This document shows, piece after piece, positions 37,101 to 45,954 of a stretch of DNA of 64,000 bases (the first letter of the stretch is position 1; each line of letters starts with the position of its first letter). The stretch is from Takifugu bimaculatus. Lineage: Eukaryota; Chordata; Actinopteri; Tetraodontiformes; Tetraodontidae. The translations under genes were made by a program, and so were the position numbers. The stretch spans positions 15,124,331 through 15,188,330 of the forward strand of contig CP034991.1 in assembly GCA_004026145.2 (NCBI GenBank). Reading direction: 5' to 3'. The notes under the pieces were generated by a model. It saw nothing but the letters and a program-made list of their open reading frames with translations. It had not been told where the DNA came from and ran no database searches.

Positions 37101-38741
37101 TTTAAGGCATTTAAACATGATTTTTACTTTGACATTTATTTAATGGAAATATTGTCAATATGAATATTTCATGCATACTTCATTCGTGCTTCCCAATAAA
37201 AGCCAAGCTCAGATTCCTGTTGCTAAGTTACAGATGAGTGTTTCCCTATTTTTAGAGCTGAACAGTAGTATTTTCATTGCAAGAACATATTTTCATTTGG
37301 AATATGATAATTGTCACAAAGTGACTTGTTTTATACCTTTTTAAGCTGCAGTAATTAGATAATAGATTAGAGGGAGCTTAATGCAGAGCCGTCCCCCGGG
37401 GGCCGGGAGGACCGCCACAATATTCCAATGGGGGGGTTCTTCAGTCCCGTTGACTTTGGGGTTTTTTACCGATCCATCATCCTTCGGCCACGTTAGCTGT
37501 GGTGGTGAGGAGGAGATCGGACCTCCTGGCCGGAGGAGGAGATCGGACCTCCTGGGAGGAGGAGGAGATCCGACCTCCTGGGAGGAGGAGGAGATCCGAC
37601 CTCCTGGGAGGAGGAGGAGATCCGACCTCCTGGGAGGAGGAGGAGATCGGACCTCCTGGGAGGAGGAGGAGATCGGACCTCCTGGGAGGAGGAGGAGATC
37701 CGACCTCCTGGCCGGAGGAGGAGATCGGACCTCCTGGCCGGAGGAGGAGATCCGACCTCCTGGGAGGAGGAGGAGATCCGACCTCCTGGGAGGAGGAGGA
37801 GATCCGACCTCCTGGGAGGAGGAGGAGATCTGACCTCCTGGGAGGAGGAGGAGATCCGACCTCCTGGGAGGAGGAGGAGATCGGACCTCCTGGGAGGAGG
37901 AGGAGATCGGACCTCCTGGGAGGAGGAGGAGATCCGACCTCCTGGGAGGAGGAGGAGATCCGACCTCCTGGGAGGAGGAGATCCGACCTCCTGGGAGGAG
38001 GAGGAGATCCGACCTCCTGGGAGGAGAAGGAGATCCGACCTCCTGGGAGGAGGAGGAGATCCGACCTCCTGGGAGGAGGAGATCCGACCTCCTGGGAGGA
38101 GGAGATCCGACCTCCTGGGAGGAGGAGGCTGCTGCGCTCGCGTTCCGCAGACGGATCAGTGGTTGGAAGACGTTATATAGCCTAAATAAAACATGGCTCG
38201 TCAACCAGGCTCGTTAGTTGCAACGTTGTTGTCTGCTTGTCTGATTCCGTGCCGGTTCCGTGCTGTGTGGTCATGTGACCTCCGCTGTGCTGTTTGTTGC
38301 AGATACGGCGGCGTGTTCCCGAGTCTCAACATGGCGGTGAAGCGCCGGGAACAAGCGCTGCAGGACTACAAGCGACTGCAGTCCAAAGTGGAAAAATATG
38401 AAGAAAAGGAAAAAACGGGGCCTGTTATGGTCAAACTACATCAGGTACGGTGAAAGTCAAGCGTGCATCAGTGCACGTGTTGGTGCACTCCACCGCTCCA
38501 CCGCTCCATCGCTCCATGCAGGAGCAGAGTTCAGCCGCTCTCACGCTGCTCGCATTGTGGATCGAGTGCAAAAAGTGGAAAAAGACACAAACGCTGACTG
38601 GATACGAACAGAAATAGTTGAGCACATGCACACTGTACATGTGCACTCTTTCACCCACGCAAGCTAGCAGGCTCTCAAGTAGCGCCTTTTCAAAAAGGCA
38701 GTGCTGCACATCTACAGGCACGTAATTGAGAATTGTACCCA

Positions 38742-38786
<45 letters not shown>

Positions 38787-41700
38787 TCTGCAGCCACTAC
38801 AGGAGCGTGCACATTCACAGATTGCGTGTTGCCTCTAACACATCTGCACATGGTGAGCCACCCACACACATTGAGAAAAGCTCTGTCAGTGGAACAAAGC
38901 CTGGAAGAGGCCCCTCCATCCCTGCCCTTTGAATCCCCGTGCACTTAAAGAAGCGTTCCTCACCAAACATTCGGACATTGTTGCAACTCTCCAGTCTAAA
39001 GAAATGTGGCTAATGATCCATAATGCAGCAGATAAATAATGTGTTGTTTTTCAAATATAGCGAGTCTCCCCTGATCGTTCAGCCTCTCACACATATTCAT
39101 GCTGCGTTGCTAAAGCTATGCCTACAGTCGTCTACCCACTATTACATTCACACGCTCATCACGCTGCTGCAGTCCACTCACAGCCAAGTCTGCCCACATT
39201 ACCCACTCCTCCTCACTGCGGTCGTGATTACAGCCTTTATTTTTCATTTATTTATCTTCTTCACTTCTGTGGAATTTGTCAAATATTTTAGCAGTTCGCA
39301 AATACAAAAGATGCTTTAACTAAGTTCTCCGACACCTTTTGTGGACAAATGTGTTTGTACTAAAACATCAAAAGCAGAGTTTTGCATAAGATGACAGATA
39401 AGAACGTTTCCTCTCGTCTTCACACCTCAGGCCAGAGAAGAGCTCCGGCCGGTCAAGGAAGACTTCGAGGCCAAGAACAAGCAGCTGCTGGAGGAGATGC
39501 CCAAGTTCTACCACAGCCGCATCGACTACTTCCAGCCCAGTTTTGAGGCTCTCATTAGAGCTCAGGTCAGTAACTCGAGGGAAGAGCCACGTGCACCTGC
39601 AGGGCACCATTGGGTGGTCTTCACTAACGTGTTAGGAGTGTCTAATCGTGGCCGTCTGTCCCAGCACAGCTGTAATGTGATTAACTAACCCTAGTTAACC
39701 CTAACCCTCTAACCCTAACCCTAACCTAGCATAGCTAACCCTAACCCTGCAGGGCACCATTGGGTGGGCTTCACTAACGTGTTAGGGGTGTCTAATCGTG
39801 GCCGTCTGTCCCAGCACAGCTGTAATGTGATTAACTAACCCTAGTTAACCCTAACCCTCTAACCCTAACCCTAACCTAGCATAGCTAACCCTAACCCTGC
39901 AGGGCACCATTGGGTGGTCTTCACTAACGTGTTAGGGGTGTCTAATCGTGGCCGTCTGTCCCAGCACAGCTGTAATGTGATTAACTAACCCTAGTTAACC
40001 CTAACCCTCTAACCCTAACCCTAACCCTCTAACCCTAACCCTAACCTAGCATAGCTAACCCTAACCCTGCAGGGCACCATTGGGTGGTCTTCACTAACGT
40101 GTTAGGGGTGTCTAATCGTGGCCGTCTGTCCCAGCACAGCTGTAATGTGATTAACTAACCCTAGTTAACCCTAACCCTCTAACCCTAACCCTAACCCTCT
40201 AACCCTAACCCTAACCTAGCATAGCTAACCCTAACCCTGCAGGGCACCATTGGGTGGGCTTCACTAACGTGTTAGGGGTGTCTAATCGTGGCCGTCTGTC
40301 CCAGCACAGCTGTAATGTGATTAACTAACCCTAGTTAACCCTGACCCTAACCTAGCATAGCTAACCCTAACCCTCTAACCCTAACCCTAACCCTAGTTAA
40401 CCCTGACCCTAACCTAGCATAGCTAACCCTAACCCTCTAACCCTAACCCTAACCCTAGTTAACCCTGACCCTAACCTAGCATAGCTAACCCTAACCCTCT
40501 AACCCTAACCCTAACCCTAGTTAACCCTAACCCTCTAACCCTAACCCTCTAACCCTAACCCTCTAACCCTAACCCTAACCTAGCATAGCTAACCCTAACC
40601 CTGCAGGGCACCATTGGGTGGGCTTCACTAACGTGTTAGGGGTGTCTAATCGTGGCCGTCTGTCCCAGCACAGCTGTAATGTGATTAACTAACCCTAGTT
40701 AACCCTGACCCTAACCTAGCATAGCTAACCCTAACCCTCTAACCCTAACCCTAGTTAACCCTGACCCTAACCTAGCATAGCTAACCCTAACCCTCTAACC
40801 CTAACCCTAACCCTAGTTAACCCTGACCCTAACCTAGCATAGCTAACCCTAACCCTCTAACCCTAACCCTAACCCTAGTTAACCCTGACCCTAACCTAGC
40901 ATAGCTAACCCTAACCCTCTAACCCTAACCCTAGTTAACCCTGACCCTAACCTAGCATAGCTAACCCTAACCCTCTAACCCTAACCCTAACCCTAGTTAA
41001 CCCTGACCCTAACCTAGCATAGCTAACCCTAACCCTCTAACCCTAACCCTAGTTAACCCTGACCCTAACCTAGCATAGCTAACCCTAACCCTCTAACCCT
41101 AACCCTAACCCTAGTTAACCCTGACCCACACCAGGAAGGTCTCGTCTGTCTGGCTCCACTGCAGCGCTGCACCTCATTATGGAACCTGGAGCTTCTCTTA
41201 AAGCAGCTGGGCGTCTGAAGGAGCCTCCCCCACCCTAGATCTGCGCCGCCATGTCATTTCCTGTTTGGGACAGTTGCTGGGACACTCCTAGTTAGTTAAC
41301 TAGATTATCGGGGCCGTAATGACAGTTGTGGCGCTCTGTGCTGTCCTTTGAAGTTGAGATGATTCCACCGAGCTGCAGCTAACAGCAAATATTTCAGCAC
41401 TATTCCCTAAGTTGGGTTTGCTCAGTGCTTTGTTGACATGGTGCCTGTGTTTGAATGAATACGTGCACGTTGACGGAGGCCCCTCGTATGTGCACGTGCT
41501 CCTTCTCCACTCCCTCCAGCTGCTGCAGAAGACAAAGACTTGCTTTGTTATGTCCCTCAGGCCGTTCTGTCCATCGACCGTGAGGACACATGATGAGTGA
41601 TGCACCTGTACAGATGTTCCAGATGTCTTTTCCTTTTCTTTTCCTTTGTCTTGTCCTCTGCTGCAGTCATTCAGAAGGGTAGAAGTCGGTCCTGCAGCTG

Positions 41701-44504
41701 TCGGCCCTTTTTCCTCCAGTATATCAGGCTTTGCTTTACAGGAGGCTCCTGTTTGGGTCCGAGGTGGTCACAGCTGAAACTGCTAACCCTGACCCTAAAC
41801 TGCTAACCCTAACCCTAACCCTAACCCTAAACTGCTAACCCTGACCATAACCATAACCCTGACCCTGACCATAACCATAACCCTGACCCTGACCATAACC
41901 TTAAACTGCTAACCCTGACCATAACCCTAAACTGCTAACCCTAACCCTAACCCTAAACTGCTAACCCTGACCATAACCATAACCCTGACCATAACCCTAA
42001 ACTGCTAACCCTGACCATAGCCATAACCCTGACCCTGACCATAACCCTAAACTGCTAACCCTGACCATAGCCATAACCCTGACCCTGACCATAACCCTAA
42101 ACTGCTAACCCTGACCATAACCCTAAACTGCTAACCCTGACCCTAACCCTAAACTGCTAACCCTGACCCTAAACTGCTAACCCTGACCATGACCCTGACC
42201 CTAACCCTAAACTGCTAACCCTAACCCTAAACTGCTAACCCTAACCATAACCCTAAACTGCTAACCATAACCCTAAACTGCTAACCCTGACCCTAACCAT
42301 AACCCTAAACTGCTAACCCTAACCATAACCCTAAACTGCTAACCCTGACCATAACCCTAAACTGCTAACCCTAACCCTAACCCTAAACTGCTAACCCTAA
42401 CCATAACCCTGACCCTAAACTGCTAACCCTGACCATAACCCTAAACTGCTAACCCTAACCATAACCCTGACCCTAACCGCCTCAGAGGACCACCAGACAC
42501 TGCTCTGCTGGTTAGCAACACTGGTCTCATGAATGTTCCTGCCGCTCTTTTCACCAACTAGTTGAGGCTGTGTGTAACCTAACCGGCCGGCCTACTACTG
42601 GTTGAGCTGCAAATGTCAGATACCTTTACTTTTTGCTTGATAGCTATTTGTAGGTTAGGGTTAGGGCCCATCAAAGTTAGGGTTAGGAGAGGGTTAGGGT
42701 TAGGAGAGGGTTAGGGTTAGTGGGTTAGGGTTAGGGTTAGAGGGTTAGGGCCCATCAAAGTTAGGGTTAGGAGAGGGTTAGGGTTAGGAGAGGGTTAGGG
42801 TTAGAGGGTTAGGGCCCATCAAAGTTAGGGTTAGGAGAGGGTTAGGGTTAGGGTTAGGAGAGGGTTAGGGTTAGAGGGTTAGGGCTAGGGTTAGAGGGTT
42901 AGGGTTAGATGGTTAGGGCTAGGGTTAGAGGGTTAGGGTTAGAGGGTTAGGGTTAGAGGGTTAGGGTTAGAGGGTTAGGGTTAGGGCTAGGGTTAGAGGG
43001 TTAGGGTTAGAGGGTTAGGGCCCATCAAAGTTAGGGTTAGGAGAGGGTTAGGGTTAGAGGGTTAGGGTTAGAGGGTTAGGGTTAGATGGTTAGGGCTAGG
43101 GTTAGAGGGTTAGGGTTAGAGGGTTAGGGTTAGAGGGTTAGGGCTAGGGTTAGAGGGTTAGGGTTAGAGGGTTAGGGCTAGGGTTAGAGGGTTAGGGTTA
43201 GAGGGTTAGGGCCCATCAAAGTTAGGGTTAGGAGAGGGTTAGGGTTAGAGGGTTAGGGTTAGAGGGTTAGGGCTAGGGTTAGAGGGTTAGGGCCCATCAA
43301 AGTTAGGGTTAGGAGAGGGTTAGAGGGTTAGGGTTAGAGGGTTAGGTTTAGGAGAGGGTTAGGGTTAGAGGGTTAGGGTTAGAGGGTTAGGAGAGGGTTA
43401 GGGTTAGAGGGTTAGGAGAGGGTTAGGGTTAGAGGGTTAGGGTTAGGAGAGGGTTAGGGTTAGGAGAGGGTTAGGGTTTAGAGGGTTAGGGTTAGAGGGT
43501 TAGGGTTAGGGTTAGGAGAGGGTTAGGGTTAGGAGGTAGGGTTAGGAGGTAGTAGGGGTAGAGGGTTAGGTTTAGAGAGGGTTAGGGTTAGAGGGTTAGG
43601 GTTAGGGGTTAGGGTTAGAGGGTTAGGGTTAGGAGAGGGTTAGGGTTAGGGTTAGAGGGTTAGGGTTAGGAGAGGGTTAGGGTTAGGGTTAGGGTTAGGA
43701 GAGGGTTAGGGTTAGGAGAGGGTTAGGGTTAGGAGAGGGTTAGGGTTAGAGGGTTAAGGCCCATCAAAGTCAGACAAAGATGGTTTCATAAATCACAGTT
43801 TTCACCATCTCCAGTTAATTTGTCTGTGGCTTGAATCACCTCTGGAAATATCAGGTGAGTTCTAGTTGTGGTCCAGGTTCTGGTAACATCACTGTAGAGG
43901 AGGACTGAGATGATACTGGAGGGGTTGGAGTTCCTGCTACTTTTATTTTCTGCCTCCTCTTCTGGAGTCTTGTAATGAGATTAAAGCCTATTAATCATCA
44001 AAGCAGCTCTCTGGGGAGCCTGACTCATGAAGTAAAGGAAGCAGCAGGGTGGGAAGTGTCAGGGCAGCTTTCTAACAACACTCTGGAGGTCTTGTTCAGG
44101 TTGGGAGCCACATGCAGGGTCACCACCCACCCAAGTGCCTTTTTTGGTTCTTTGGGGCGCTTTGTCAAAGTTGTTTGATATCGGGAGACGCCTCCTTTTC
44201 ATCTTGAATCGATTCTCATTAGCAAGGTTGGAGGGTCAACATTAGACAAATGTCAGTAAATCAAGGTGAAACTTTTCAGATGCAGCTAAAGAAGATCTCT
44301 GAGAGGTTGATCAGAGCCTTCTTCCCTCTTCACTCACTCTACCTTTGCTGTCCTCAGGTGGTCTATTTCACTGAAATGTACAAGATCTTCAGCGAGCTAA
44401 CGAGTCAAATGGACCAGGCAGGGCTGACGGATGAGCAGAGGGAGAGGGAGACGGAGGCCAAGCTCAGCGAGTTGCGTGCTCTGTCCATTGTTGCTGACGA
44501 CTGA
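14294..44504 (+). CDS. bin3: Bridging integrator 3 (N-BAR domain protein)
   Basis: Nine coding exons: 14294-14301, 21111-21159, 22077-22117, 26063-26124, 28737-28873, 33501-33541, 38303-38444, 39431-39565 and 44358-44504. All have GT/AG borders and compatible phases, giving 253 aa, the length of mammalian BIN3. The protein begins MSWIPFKIGQPKKQIV and ends LSELRALSIVADD, both diagnostic of BIN3. Nearly the whole chain is one BAR domain (about residues 10-235), a coiled-coil helical dimer that binds curved membrane. BIN3 has no SH3 domain, unlike BIN1, and works in actin organisation, cytokinesis and myogenesis. Intron 4 has a weaker GTCTGT donor (26125). Coding sequence is only 762 bp of a 30-kb gene because the introns are packed with tandem arrays. 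It lies next to egr3, as in human 8p21. Confidence 0.96.
14627..14818. repeat. Three-copy 64-80 bp tandem repeat in bin3 intron 1
   Basis: Three copies starting at about 14627, 14691 and 14771, each beginning GGGTTAGCATGTAGCATTTG and containing GCTGGCAGTGCCAGC, an internal near-palindrome, followed by a GTGT/G-run spacer of variable length. The third copy is shortened and carries an added TTAGGG. Confidence 0.85.
14990..15208. repeat. 18-bp minisatellite, G-type (CCAGACCCAGACCGASAG)
   Basis: About 12 tandem 18-bp units in bin3 intron 1, with alternating GACAG, GAGAG and GAGAT ends. The minus-strand frames are artefacts. It continues without a gap into a sister array of the same period. Confidence 0.9.
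15209..15405. repeat. 18-bp minisatellite, T-type (CCATACCCATACCTAYAT)
   Basis: About 11 units of the same 18-bp frame as the preceding array, but with the G positions replaced by T. Hybrid units occur at the junction (about 15195-15240). Confidence 0.9.
15600..16303 (-). mobile_element. 5'-truncated Rex3-type (RTE clade) LINE fragment
   Basis: The minus strand encodes the C-terminal part of a fish non-LTR reverse transcriptase. Recognisable pieces are MKISTSKSEAM, VEEFKYLGVLFTSEGRM, YGHDLWVMTERTRS and AAEMSFLRRVAGL. The reading frame is broken by an internal deletion near 16050-16075 and by frameshifts beyond 15940. The 3' end carries a CATC/GATG tail at 15602-15616, as in Rex3. A 13-bp target-site duplication CTAACAGGAACTA flanks it (15587-15599 and 16304-16316). 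It is dead, lacking endonuclease and most of the RT. Family name from memory of the element; clade assignment is more certain than the exact name. Confidence 0.85.
16326..17136. repeat. Telomere-like TTAGGG/TTAGAGGG/TGAGGG array
   Basis: About 0.8 kb in bin3 intron 1 built from GGGTTA, GAGGGTTA, GAGGGTGA and GACGGGGA modules on the + strand. Only scattered hexamers are perfect. It starts about 10 bp after the LINE target-site duplication. Confidence 0.92.
17137..18416. other. bin3 intron 1, unique segment
   Basis: Non-repetitive apart from a C-rich pyrimidine tract at about 18222-18313. A 199-codon frame at 17145-17744 has no recognisable domain and is not called. Confidence 0.5.
18416..18450. 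repeat. Short GGGTTAGA telomere-like run
   Basis: A few GGGTTAGA units directly before the 14-bp array. Confidence 0.75.
18462..18883. repeat. 14-bp minisatellite CCACCACGGTTTAG (about 30 units)
   Basis: Tandem 14-mers differing mainly at one base, TTTAG versus TATAG, in bin3 intron 1. The minus-strand frames with repeated tryptophans (VVAIPWWLYRGG) come from the period not being divisible by three. Confidence 0.92.
18884..21110. other. bin3 intron 1, 3' unique segment
   Basis: About 2.2 kb without tandem arrays or recognised transposons. 20430-20640 is a balanced-composition stretch with homeobox-like TAAT and TGACAG words and is a candidate conserved non-coding element. No exon is seen before 21111. 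Confidence 0.45.
21160..22076. other. bin3 intron 2
   Basis: GTAAG donor to TTTTTAG acceptor, unique sequence, no tandem array. One of the few repeat-free introns of this gene. Confidence 0.7.
22243..22720. repeat. TTAGGGTCAGGG / TTATGTAATGTC compound array
   Basis: Telomere-like GGGTTA and GGGTCA modules, interrupted about every 45-65 bp by TTATGTAATGT, in bin3 intron 3. It merges into the next array. Confidence 0.9.
22721..23788. repeat. Compound satellite: TTAGGG plus GTACATACCAGAATG
   Basis: About 40 units, each made of one to three GGGTTA hexamers followed by GTACATACCAGAATG. The second module is nearly invariant (CAGAATG, with rarer CGGAATG and CAAAATG), whereas the number of hexamers varies, so units are 24, 30 or 36 bp. 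Confidence 0.93.
23895..24482. repeat. 14-bp minisatellite with CATATG core (about 42 units)
   Basis: Units GTTCCATATGTGCT and GTTCCATATGGGCT with a CTCTT variant. The palindrome CATATG in every unit leaves both strands open in all frames, giving several false frames of 149-250 codons. Lies in bin3 intron 3. Confidence 0.93.
24483..26062. other. bin3 intron 3, 3' unique segment
   Basis: AT-rich unique sequence with a short TATATA/TGTATG patch near 25440-25485. No exon is recognised until 26063. Confidence 0.5.
26125..26893. other. bin3 intron 4, 5' unique segment
   Basis: Unique sequence after exon 4 with T-rich stretches. No gene or transposon is recognised. Confidence 0.45.
26894..27505. 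repeat. Telomere-like TTAGGGTCAGGATCAGGG array
   Basis: Modules GGGTTA, GGGTCA and GGATCA alternate for about 0.6 kb in bin3 intron 4. GATC-containing units are private to this array. Confidence 0.92.
27785..28285. repeat. 14-bp minisatellite GTCCTGTAATAACG (about 36 units)
   Basis: Tandem 14-mers with CTTGT and AACAGT variants. Several short 8-bp deletions of type AACGTAATAACG recur at about 27984, 28062, 28109, 28147 and 28229, suggesting a block was copied several times. Confidence 0.92.
28448..28629. repeat. Hexamer-based array flanked by a perfect 22-bp inverted repeat
   Basis: The array is built of GGGTCT, GGACCA, GGATCT and GCATCA hexamers (about 28470-28606). Its borders 28448-28469 and 28608-28629 are exact reverse complements over 22 bp (left arm begins GGCATCTGAACCAGG). 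It ends about 110 bp before bin3 exon 5. Confidence 0.85.
28874..29149. other. bin3 intron 5, 5' unique segment
   Basis: Unique sequence after exon 5. The short open frame on the minus strand overlapping exon 5 is a shadow. Confidence 0.4.
29150..29418. repeat. Degenerate GGGTTAGTTA telomere-like array
   Basis: TTAGGG and GTTAGTTA modules, strongly diverged, in bin3 intron 5. Confidence 0.85.
29419..29860. other. bin3 intron 5 unique spacer
   Basis: Non-repetitive, no exon recognised. Confidence 0.4.
29861..30393. repeat. Degenerate GGGTTAGTGTTAGTT array
   Basis: Loose GGTTAG, GTGTTAGT and GTTATGGTTA modules, the most diverged telomere-like array in the window. It passes directly into the 18-bp array. 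Confidence 0.85.
30394..31117. repeat. 18-bp minisatellite TCGTTAGACCTCCTTCAT (about 40 units)
   Basis: Units vary at CCTCC, CCCCG, CCCTG and CCTCG, and at CAT versus CGT. Because 18 is divisible by three, one + frame is open for 219 codons and reads repeats of FVRPRS; no start context, splice sites or homology support a protein. Confidence 0.93.
31268..31497. repeat. CCCTAACCTGACCCTGA telomere-like array
   Basis: C-rich strand on +, opposite to the arrays just upstream. Modules are CCCTAA, CCTGA and CCCTGA. Confidence 0.9.
31498..33500. other. bin3 intron 5, 3' unique segment
   Basis: About 2 kb, mainly unique, with a GTTAGC hexamer tract at 32927-32977. 32100-32640 has balanced composition and no repeats, and is a candidate conserved non-coding element. 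Several frames of 60-110 codons overlap each other on both strands here, and none shows a domain. Confidence 0.45.
32927..32977. repeat. (GTTAGC)n hexamer tract
   Basis: About eight perfect GTTAGC units, a single-base relative of the telomere hexamer. A shorter copy of the same repeat is at about 36473-36496. Confidence 0.9.
33702..34141. repeat. (CA)n with CATCCCCA punctuation
   Basis: About 440 bp of CA repeat with regularly spaced CATCCCCACA and GGCATCCA interruptions in bin3 intron 6. Cys/Val and His/Thr frames are artefacts. Confidence 0.92.
34142..35208. other. bin3 intron 6 unique segment
   Basis: Unique sequence between the CA tract and the 23-bp array; no exon or element recognised. 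Confidence 0.4.
35209..36349. repeat. 23-bp minisatellite with GGGCCCGGCTAACG core (about 50 units)
   Basis: Highly uniform 23-mers, GGGCCCGGCTAACGTGCTGCTCT. Variants are GTCCTG and CCTGCTG in the first two thirds. From about 36048 to the end every unit (about 13) carries the ACGCGCTG variant, which is rare or absent before. There are almost no indels, in contrast to the AT-rich array at 12-14 kb. Confidence 0.95.
36350..37504. other. bin3 intron 6 unique segment
   Basis: AT-rich unique sequence with a short GTTAGC run (about 36473-36496), a CCCTGACCCT patch (about 36890-36945) and short TTTACCTGGTTAACC repeats (about 36948-37000). No exon is recognised. Confidence 0.45.
37505..38128. repeat. 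26-bp purine-rich minisatellite (about 24 units)
   Basis: Units GATCCGACCTCCTGGGAGGAGGAGGA, with GATCGG variants, CTGGCCGG variants and three units shortened by 3 bp near 37980-38110. It ends about 175 bp before the bin3 exon 7 acceptor. All six frames are largely open and meaningless. Confidence 0.93.
38445..39430. other. bin3 intron 7
   Basis: Mainly unique, with a CA microsatellite at 38742-38782. No other element is recognised. Confidence 0.6.
39598..41127. repeat. Higher-order telomere-like repeat with 90-bp unique module
   Basis: A module of about 90 bp (starting GCAGGGCACCATTGGGTGG and ending TGTGATTAACTAACCC) is followed by 60-80 bp of CCCTAA-type units. The whole 150-170 bp unit recurs at about 39600, 39750, 39900, 40070, 40240 and 40605. 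After 40320, and again after 40690, the array switches to shorter CTAGTTAACCCTGACCC / CTAGCATAGC units. The first copy begins only about 33 bp after the exon 8 donor. Confidence 0.92.
41128..41778. other. bin3 intron 8 unique spacer
   Basis: Unique sequence between two arrays. Overlapping short frames on both strands carry no domain. Confidence 0.4.
41779..42478. repeat. CTAAACTGCTAACCCTGACCATAA array
   Basis: CCCTAA-type units mixed with ACTGCTAACC and CCATAACC modules. C-rich strand on +. Confidence 0.92.
42652..43769. repeat. TTAGGGTTAGAGGG / GGCCCATCAAAG array
   Basis: GGGTTA, GAGGGTTA and GGAGAGGGTTA modules with a GGCCCATCAAAGTTAGGG module recurring irregularly (about 42666, 42750, 42815, 43020, 43210, 43287 and 43750). 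G-rich strand on +, opposite to the neighbouring array 170 bp upstream. Confidence 0.92.
43770..44357. other. bin3 intron 8, 3' unique segment
   Basis: Unique sequence leading to the TGTCCTCAG acceptor of exon 9. No element recognised. Confidence 0.5.
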
Positions 44505-44728
44505 GGGAGGAGAGCCCAAACCCAGCGAAGGGCTCCTTTCATGCCCCGTTGAATGGATTGTTCTCTTTTCTGGCTCCTTCACCAACTTTCAGCTATGGAC
44601 AAAATCTGATTGTGATCCTTTTGTCCTTGAGGGCCCAAAACCTCCTCACACGCCTCAGACTCACGTCAGACTATCTGTCAATCTATCAGCTAAAACGCCA
44701 CATTATCGAAGCCATCATCCAAGTGCTA

Positions 44729-44738
44729 AGTGTGTGTG

Positions 44739-44803
<65 letters not shown>
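44729..44803. repeat. (GT)n tract in bin3 3' UTR
   Basis: About 37 GT dinucleotides with one GC interruption on the sense strand of the bin3 transcript. UG repeats are known binding sites for TDP-43 and CELF proteins. Confidence 0.88.
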
Positions 44804-44804
<1 letters not shown>

Positions 44805-45548
44805 TGCGTGTGTGCGCGCCTCTGTGTACGGTTCTTATCAGCACTGTTAAAAGACCAATATTCCTGAAGGAACAGCCCATGAAATGTTTCTGCTGTATTA
44901 CCATAATCCCATTAAAGATACTTTTTTATTACCCTAACCGATATAACAAACACTATAATCTAACACAAATAATATTTTTGGGCCTTGTTCGACTAATAGC
45001 TGCGTCCATTGTCCTCATTGTGGCTTTAACAGGAAGGACTCCGCGGGTCCGTAAAGGTCTTTAATAAGTGGCTCCACTCGTCCAAAACATAGACTGGTGC
45101 GCCCCCTAGTGGGCAATACTGGCCACGAGCCGCATTCTCTTATCAACGTCATTCATTCATTCATTCATTTGATTTCTCAAGAGCAACGTTGTCGTTTTTA
45201 TTTGCGGGGGTCTCTAAATATTTCCACCATATAGTCAGCTTTTTTCGGGTGTATTTATTAGCAATTACTGATTGAATCCATGTCAGTTTTTGGTGTCTTA
45301 TGATTATTTATTTTCTAAAGACCATGTTCTGAAATGATTGTAGTCAATTGTTCAGCGTCTGTTTGATTATACATGAAAAACTGTACTGAAGATTCATCAA
45401 GTCTTAATGAATTTGAAGTATTGGATTTTTTTTTAAATGATTAACTGAAAGAAAGTGTTGGCTGGATTTCTTTTGGTTGCTATTTAAATGGCGGTTTGTC
45501 CACAACATCATTTTTCATGTAGCGTGTATTGTTGCCGAACATGTGCGA

Positions 45549-45554
45549 ATTAAA
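45549..45554 (+). terminator. bin3 polyadenylation signal ATTAAA
   Basis: Most likely distal signal of bin3. Cleavage 10-30 nt downstream would fall at about 45564-45584. Confidence 0.5.
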
Positions 45555-45592
45555 TTAATCCAACGTAATCTGGTTAAAGACAAATCTTGATC

Positions 45593-45598
45593 TTTATT
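45593..45598 (-). terminator. acsl polyadenylation signal AATAAA
   Basis: TTTATT on + is AATAAA on the minus strand, about 360 nt after the acsl stop codon. Cleavage would fall at about 45563-45583. Confidence 0.6.
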
Positions 45599-45954
45599 GG
45601 TTTTACTTAACTGGACTTAGTCAACAAATCTCTCGCACATTATTTACAATTCCAATTCAGTTTGCTGGCTAAAAGTTTCTTACATTAAATTTAGTATACT
45701 GCATTATTGTCTCTTAACTCAAACATACAAAGCACGAACACATCAAAGTGTCGACAGGTTAAATCTGCACAGGTGCTTCACCAACCCTCAGAAACCACCA
45801 TCCTGAAATGGTGTTTCTGGCTCCTCTGACGAGCCAATATTCAATCTCAATTTGTTGTATTTTAGATGAAGTTTGAATGGATCTTCTTCTTCTTTCGGGC
45901 GGCCAGCTAACGTTCTCTTTGTTTGATACTCAGATATTTCACAGCGAAGTCCCT

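Larger units (their letters stand above)
44505..45575 (+). other. bin3 3' UTR
   Basis: About 1.07 kb from the TGA to the predicted cleavage region after ATTAAA at 45549-45554. It contains a (GT)n tract of about 75 bp (44729-44803). An earlier ATTAAA is at 44911-44916. Confidence 0.55.

Noticed and set aside
37341..38204. Frames of 150-287 codons with RRRRSDLLGGGGD or SSSSQEVGSPPP repeats
   Set aside because: Frames of the 26-bp minisatellite; all strands give equivalent repeats.
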